DNA of 64,000 nt, from the NCBI GenBank assembly GCA_023411375.1, contig JAEYOW010000023.1, positions 62,001 to 126,000 on the forward strand, read 5' to 3'. The stretch's first letter is position 1, and every line of letters starts with the position of its first letter. Below the pieces are notes generated by a model, which did no database searches, was not told where the DNA came from, and worked only from the letters and a program-made list of their open reading frames with translations. The position numbers were made by a program, and so were the translations under genes. This document shows, piece by piece, positions 60,723-64,000 of this stretch. Origin of the DNA: Bacillota bacterium (GTDB taxonomy: Bacteria; Bacillota; Clostridia; Christensenellales; Aristaeellaceae).

Positions 60723-61505
60723 TTACTTGTGACCGCGACGGACGGCATACTGCTTGATGTAGGTTAGCAGCGCCTCCATATTCATCGGCTTGCCGATCAA
60801 GAATCCCTGTCCCTTGAAGCAGTCGAGTTCCTCAAAGAACTCGAACTGGTCCTGTGTTTCGATGCCCTTGGCGCAGACGTAGAGATCCAGCGTGTGCGCC
60901 AGATGCATGATACCGACCACCAGACGGCAGGTCTGCTCGTGCTCCGGAATATGCGCGGCGAAGGAACGGTCCAGCTCCAGCCCGTCAAAATGCACATCCC
61001 TAAGCAGGTCGATGTTGGAATGCCCCGTGCCAAAGTTGGCCAGCAGCAAGCCGACGCCGTGCTTATCGTGCAGCAGGTTCAGGTTTTCAATGCCCCGGTC
61101 GGTCAGCCCTTGCGCCTCGCTGACTTCAAATTGCAGTTTTTTGGGATTCAGGCCGGTGGTCTCAAGCAGGCTGAGCACGTGCCCGACATAATCCTCGCGA
61201 TTTGCGTACAGCGGAAGCAGGTTGACCGACAGCGTCACGTTGGAGCGGGACTTTTCGCTCAAATCAACAGCGGAGCGCATGGCGGAGTCAAGAAACCAGT
61301 TTGAAAAGAGAAGGGTCAGCTTCTCGTCCTGCTCGATCAGTTCAAGAATGGGCCAGGCGGGCGACGCTTCTCCATCCTCCAGATGCACTTTTTCCACAAA
61401 CACCTCATAGGTGTTGCAAGTATTCTTTCCAAACGTCCATTTCGGCTGGCCATAGAGTTCCAACGCGTTTCCCAGAATAAGATCACGAATGACGGCTTGA
61501 TTCAT
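60723..61505 (-). CDS. Degenerate EAL-domain protein
   Basis: A 260-residue stand-alone EAL fold. The EAL motif is EVFVE, the catalytic DDFG reads ANFGTGHSN near 155, the lysine of KIDRSF is Glu (LELDRSF), and AEGVE is AKGIE. Retained are the Asn of SVNLLPL, the Glu of FEVSEAQ and the final GQGFLIGKPM. With both metal-binding aspartates lost, it cannot be an active cyclic-di-GMP phosphodiesterase. A role as a ligand sensor or protein partner is inference. There is no GGDEF, PAS or membrane part. Confidence 0.85.
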   Translation of the reverse strand: MNQAVIRDLILGNALELYGQPKWTFGKNTCNTYEVFVEKVHLEDGEASPAWPILELIEQDEKLTLLFSNWFLDSAMRSAVDLSEKSRSNVTLSVNLLPLYANREDYVGHVLSLLETTGLNPKKLQFEVSEAQGLTDRGIENLNLLHDKHGVGLLLANFGTGHSNIDLLRDVHFDGLELDRSFAAHIPEHEQTCRLVVGIMHLAHTLDLYVCAKGIETQDQFEFFEELDCFKGQGFLIGKPMNMEALLTYIKQYAVRRGHK

Positions 61506-61682
61506 ATCCGTACTCCTTTGCTATTCGGTTTTTGAGTTCCGAAGCATAACGCTTATCGACCTGTTTAATATCATTCGCGGCGGGCGGGTTCATGTCCTGC
61601 CGTAAAGATTGCTAAGTTTTAAACAAAGATGGGCGCCGTCTATGTTTGTCAGAAAGCATTTTCGGCTATTTACCAAAAAACA

Positions 61683-61711
61683 TTCGACAAATACTCAATT
61701 TCGTATATAAT
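61683..61711 (+). promoter_or_regulatory. sigma-A-type promoter of gltX
   Basis: TTCGAC (61683-61688), a 17-bp spacer and a perfect TATAAT (61706-61711) lie 47 bp before gltX. The rest of the 61506-61758 gap is AT-rich, with no other supported feature. Confidence 0.6.
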
Positions 61712-61758
61712 ACTAGGTTGAAACCTTTTTTAATTCATCCGCTTGAGGAGGCTCCCCG

Positions 61759-63204
61759 ATGATCCGCACCCGCTTCGCCCCAAGCCCGACGGGCTATCTG
61801 CACCTTGGCGGCCTTCGTACCGCCCTGTATACGTACCTGTTCGCCAGGAAAAACGGCGGCAAGTTCATCCTGCGCATTGAGGACACCGATCAGGAACGCG
61901 AGGTCGAGGGCGCGGTGGAGCTGATCTACAAAAGCCTTCGCCAGGCCGGCCTGTATTACGACGAAGGGCCGGATGTGGGCGGCGATTATGGCCCTTACAT
62001 CCAGACGGAGCGCCGCGACCTGTACCTGCCCTATGCTATGCAGTTGGTGGAAAGCGGGGCGGCTTATCCGTGCTTTTGCACCAAGGAAGAGCTTCAGCAG
62101 AGGCGCGACGCGGCCACGCAGAAGGGCGAGCAGTGGAAGTACGACAAGCATTGCCTGACCCTTTCCAAAGAGGAGGCGCTTCGCCGCATGCAAAGCGGTG
62201 AAAGCTACGTCATCCGCCAGAACATTCCGCTGACCGGAACCGCCAGCTTCGACGACGCGCTCTACGGGCATGTGGAGGCTCCCTGCGACACGTTGGACGA
62301 TAACGTGCTGATCAAGGCCGACGGCCTGCCGACGTATAACTTCGCCAACGTGATCGACGACCATCTGATGGGCATTACCCATGTGATGCGCGGAACGGAG
62401 TATTTAAGCTCCACACCCAAATATAACCTGCTTTACGACGCGTTTGGGTGGCAGGCGCCCACCTATATCCATTTAAGCCCCGTTATGAAGGACGCCAGCC
62501 GCAAGCTTTCCAAGCGCTATGGGGACCCGAGCTTCGAGGATCTGCTGGCGCAGGGCTATGTGCGCGACGCGGTTATCAATTTTATCGCGCTGCTGGGCTG
62601 GAGCCCGGGGGATGAGCGCGAGTTTTTCACCATGGACGAGCTGGTGGAGGCGTTTGACTTAAAGGGCCTTAGCAAGGCTCCCGCCATCTTCAATACCGAA
62701 AAGCTGGTATGGTTCAATCACGAGTATATTACACGCATGCCGTTTGAGGAATACCTTGAAATGGCGGCGCCGTGGTTTGACAAGGCGCTTACGGGGAAGG
62801 GTATCGACTATCGCCGCCTGGCGGAGCTGATGCACACCCGCACCGAGGTGTTTGACCGCGTGCCGGATATGGTCCGTTTTTTGGCGGAGCTGCCGGATTA
62901 CGAGGTGGAGCTGTACTCTCACAAGAAGATGAAAACCGATGCGGAGGTGGCGCTCAGGGTTTTGAAGCTTGCGCGCCCCGCGCTGGCGGCGTTGACGGAT
63001 TTCAGCGAGGGTGCGGTAAAGGACGTGCTGATGAACCTTGCCGCCCAGAACGAACTGAAAACGGGGCAGATGATGTGGCCGGTGCGCATCGCCATTTCCG
63101 GGCTATTAAGCACGCCCGGCGGCGCGACCGAAATCGCTTATCTGCTGGGCAAGGAAGAGACCCTGCGCCGCATCGACGAGGGCATTCGCAAGCTGGAGGG
63201 TTGA
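61759..63204 (+). CDS. gltX: Glutamyl-tRNA synthetase
   Basis: This 481-residue class I enzyme has RFAPSPTGYLHLGGLRTALY with the HIGH motif at the N-terminus and DASRKLSKRYGDPSF as the KMSKS loop near residue 250. An alpha-helical anticodon-binding domain makes up the last 150 residues. GAGGAGG precedes the ATG. It attaches glutamate to tRNA-Glu. leuS follows in the same direction after 71 bp. Confidence 0.96.
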   Translation: MIRTRFAPSPTGYLHLGGLRTALYTYLFARKNGGKFILRIEDTDQEREVEGAVELIYKSLRQAGLYYDEGPDVGGDYGPYIQTERRDLYLPYAMQLVESGAAYPCFCTKEELQQRRDAATQKGEQWKYDKHCLTLSKEEALRRMQSGESYVIRQNIPLTGTASFDDALYGHVEAPCDTLDDNVLIKADGLPTYNFANVIDDHLMGITHVMRGTEYLSSTPKYNLLYDAFGWQAPTYIHLSPVMKDASRKLSKRYGDPSFEDLLAQGYVRDAVINFIALLGWSPGDEREFFTMDELVEAFDLKGLSKAPAIFNTEKLVWFNHEYITRMPFEEYLEMAAPWFDKALTGKGIDYRRLAELMHTRTEVFDRVPDMVRFLAELPDYEVELYSHKKMKTDAEVALRVLKLARPALAALTDFSEGAVKDVLMNLAAQNELKTGQMMWPVRIAISGLLSTPGGATEIAYLLGKEETLRRIDEGIRKLEG

Positions 63205-63215
63205 GCGCGGAAGAA

Positions 63216-63236
63216 CGGGCCGCAGGCCCGCCGTTT
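63216..63236 (+). terminator. Short hairpin between gltX and leuS
   Basis: CGGGCC (63216-63221) pairs with GGCCCG (63225-63230) around GCA and is followed by CCGTTTT. A weak terminator or attenuator before leuS. Confidence 0.45.
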
Positions 63237-63275
63237 TCCCACTCCCCTCAATAGAATGGATAAAGGAGAATCGAC

Positions 63276-64000
63276 ATGCAAGAGCATCCCGCCTATCATC
63301 CTGGTCAAATCGAGAAGAAATGGCAGAAGCGCTGGGAGGAGAGCGGCGTTTTCAATGCCGAGTTTCCCAGCGACAAGCCGAAGTATTATTGTTTGATTGA
63401 GTTTCCCTATCCCAGCGGCAACGGCTTGCACGTGGGGCATCCGCGCTCCAACACGGCGTTGGATATCATCGCCCGCAAGCGCCGTATGGAAGGGTATAAC
63501 GTGCTCTATCCCATCGGATACGACGCCTTTGGCCTGCCGACGGAGAATTTCGCGATTAAAAACAAAGTGCATCCAGCCGCCGTCACTCAAAAGAACATCG
63601 ACCACTTCCGCGAGCAGCTTCAGCGCCTGGGCTTCAGCTTCGACTATACGCGCGAGGTAAACACCACCGATCCAGCTTATTACCGCTGGACGCAGTGGAT
63701 TTTTCTCAGGCTGCTGGAAAAAGGCCTGGCCTATAAGGCCGAGATGCCCATCAACTGGTGCGTGAGCTGTAAGTGCGGCCTGGCTAACGAGGAGGTTGTC
63801 GGCGGCGTTTGCGAGCGCTGCGGCGGCGAGGTGGTGCGCAAGGTCAAGAGCCAGTGGATGCTGAGAATTACCGATTACGCCCAGAAGCTGCTGGATGGGT
63901 TGGAGCAAGTGGATTTTATTGAAAAGGTAAAGACCCAGCAGCGCAACTGGATTGGCCGAAGCGAGGGCGCGGAGGTGGACTTTCAGCTTGCCTGCAAAGA
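63276..64000 (+). CDS. leuS: Leucyl-tRNA synthetase, N-terminal part
   Basis: The frame is open to the window edge (about 241 residues). It has EFPYPSGNGLHVGHPRS with the HIGH motif, GYDAFGLPTENFAIKN, and a zinc ribbon WCVSCKCGLANEEVVGG then CERCGG near 165-190. WMLRITDYAQKLLDGL follows and the editing domain would come next. AAAGGAG precedes the ATG at 63276. The KMSKS motif lies beyond the window. Confidence 0.95.
   Translation, partial: MQEHPAYHPGQIEKKWQKRWEESGVFNAEFPSDKPKYYCLIEFPYPSGNGLHVGHPRSNTALDIIARKRRMEGYNVLYPIGYDAFGLPTENFAIKNKVHPAAVTQKNIDHFREQLQRLGFSFDYTREVNTTDPAYYRWTQWIFLRLLEKGLAYKAEMPINWCVSCKCGLANEEVVGGVCERCGGEVVRKVKSQWMLRITDYAQKLLDGLEQVDFIEKVKTQQRNWIGRSEGAEVDFQLACK

Noticed and set aside
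1..64000. tRNA or rRNA genes
   Set aside because: I looked for GTTCRANYC-type T-loops within cloverleaf contexts and conserved rRNA stretches and saw none I could support by eye; tRNAscan-SE would be decisive.

Overview
This window comes from a moderately GC-rich, endospore-forming member of the Firmicutes, most likely a clostridial anaerobe of the gut type. The main evidence is an adjacent pair encoding SpoIIGA and pro-sigma-E (32430-33972). Supporting evidence is strong Shine-Dalgarno sequences throughout, frequent GTG and TTG starts, many carbohydrate ABC transporters without their own ATPase, and DUF4179-type anti-sigma proteins. I recognised no rRNA, tRNA, CRISPR array or intact insertion sequence. 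The genus cannot be read from the sequence.

Layout. 1-6.1 kb: the end of a GH94 phosphorylase, a Vat/CatB-type acetyltransferase, gdhA, an orphan recF and a GH13 glycosidase. 6.3-12.4 kb: pgsA, an M20-like protein that has lost its metal ligands, a GT-C-like membrane protein with a small partner and a GtrA protein, and a YlbJ-like membrane protein. 12.6-21.7 kb: a long-form PRPP synthetase, then a six-gene leftward operon (three UroD-superfamily proteins and a complete ribose-type ABC transporter) facing a divergent AraC regulator. 21.9-29.8 kb: three ECF sigma/anti-sigma pairs, the third with a frameshifted anti-sigma gene, around a polar amino acid ABC transporter. 30-35.2 kb: murA, a J-domain/TPR protein, a relic of a sortase-anchored surface protein, spoIIGA-sigE and murG.

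35.4-42.2 kb: two paralogous sugar ABC operons (binding protein, MalF-type permease, MalG-type permease) in mirror-image orientation around a shared regulatory region with LacI-type operators. 42.3-48 kb: a YeiH-type transporter with a divergent LysR regulator, and an operon of three M42 aminopeptidases ending in a small membrane protein. 48.1-55 kb: a polytopic membrane protein, a MATE exporter, an amino-acid kinase, a small membrane protein, and a 691-residue fusion of a YidC/Oxa1 insertase with a CDP-glycerol glycerophosphotransferase-like domain. 55.1-64 kb: a HAD phosphatase, an ECF-transporter S component, a COG2509-type flavoprotein, a frameshifted SH3-like protein, glnS, a degenerate EAL protein, gltX and the start of leuS.

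How the genes fit together. Envelope assembly is represented by murA, murG, pgsA, GtrA, the GT-C-like proteins and the YidC fusion. Nutrient capture is represented by four ABC systems and several peptidases and glycosidases. Stress sensing is represented by the ECF modules. The items I consider most worth following are the YidC-glycerophosphotransferase fusion, the three-UroD/ABC/AraC operon, the metal-site-less M20 protein, the mirrored ABC operons with their operators, and the spoIIG-type promoter that keeps a Spo0A box and a 22-bp spacer.
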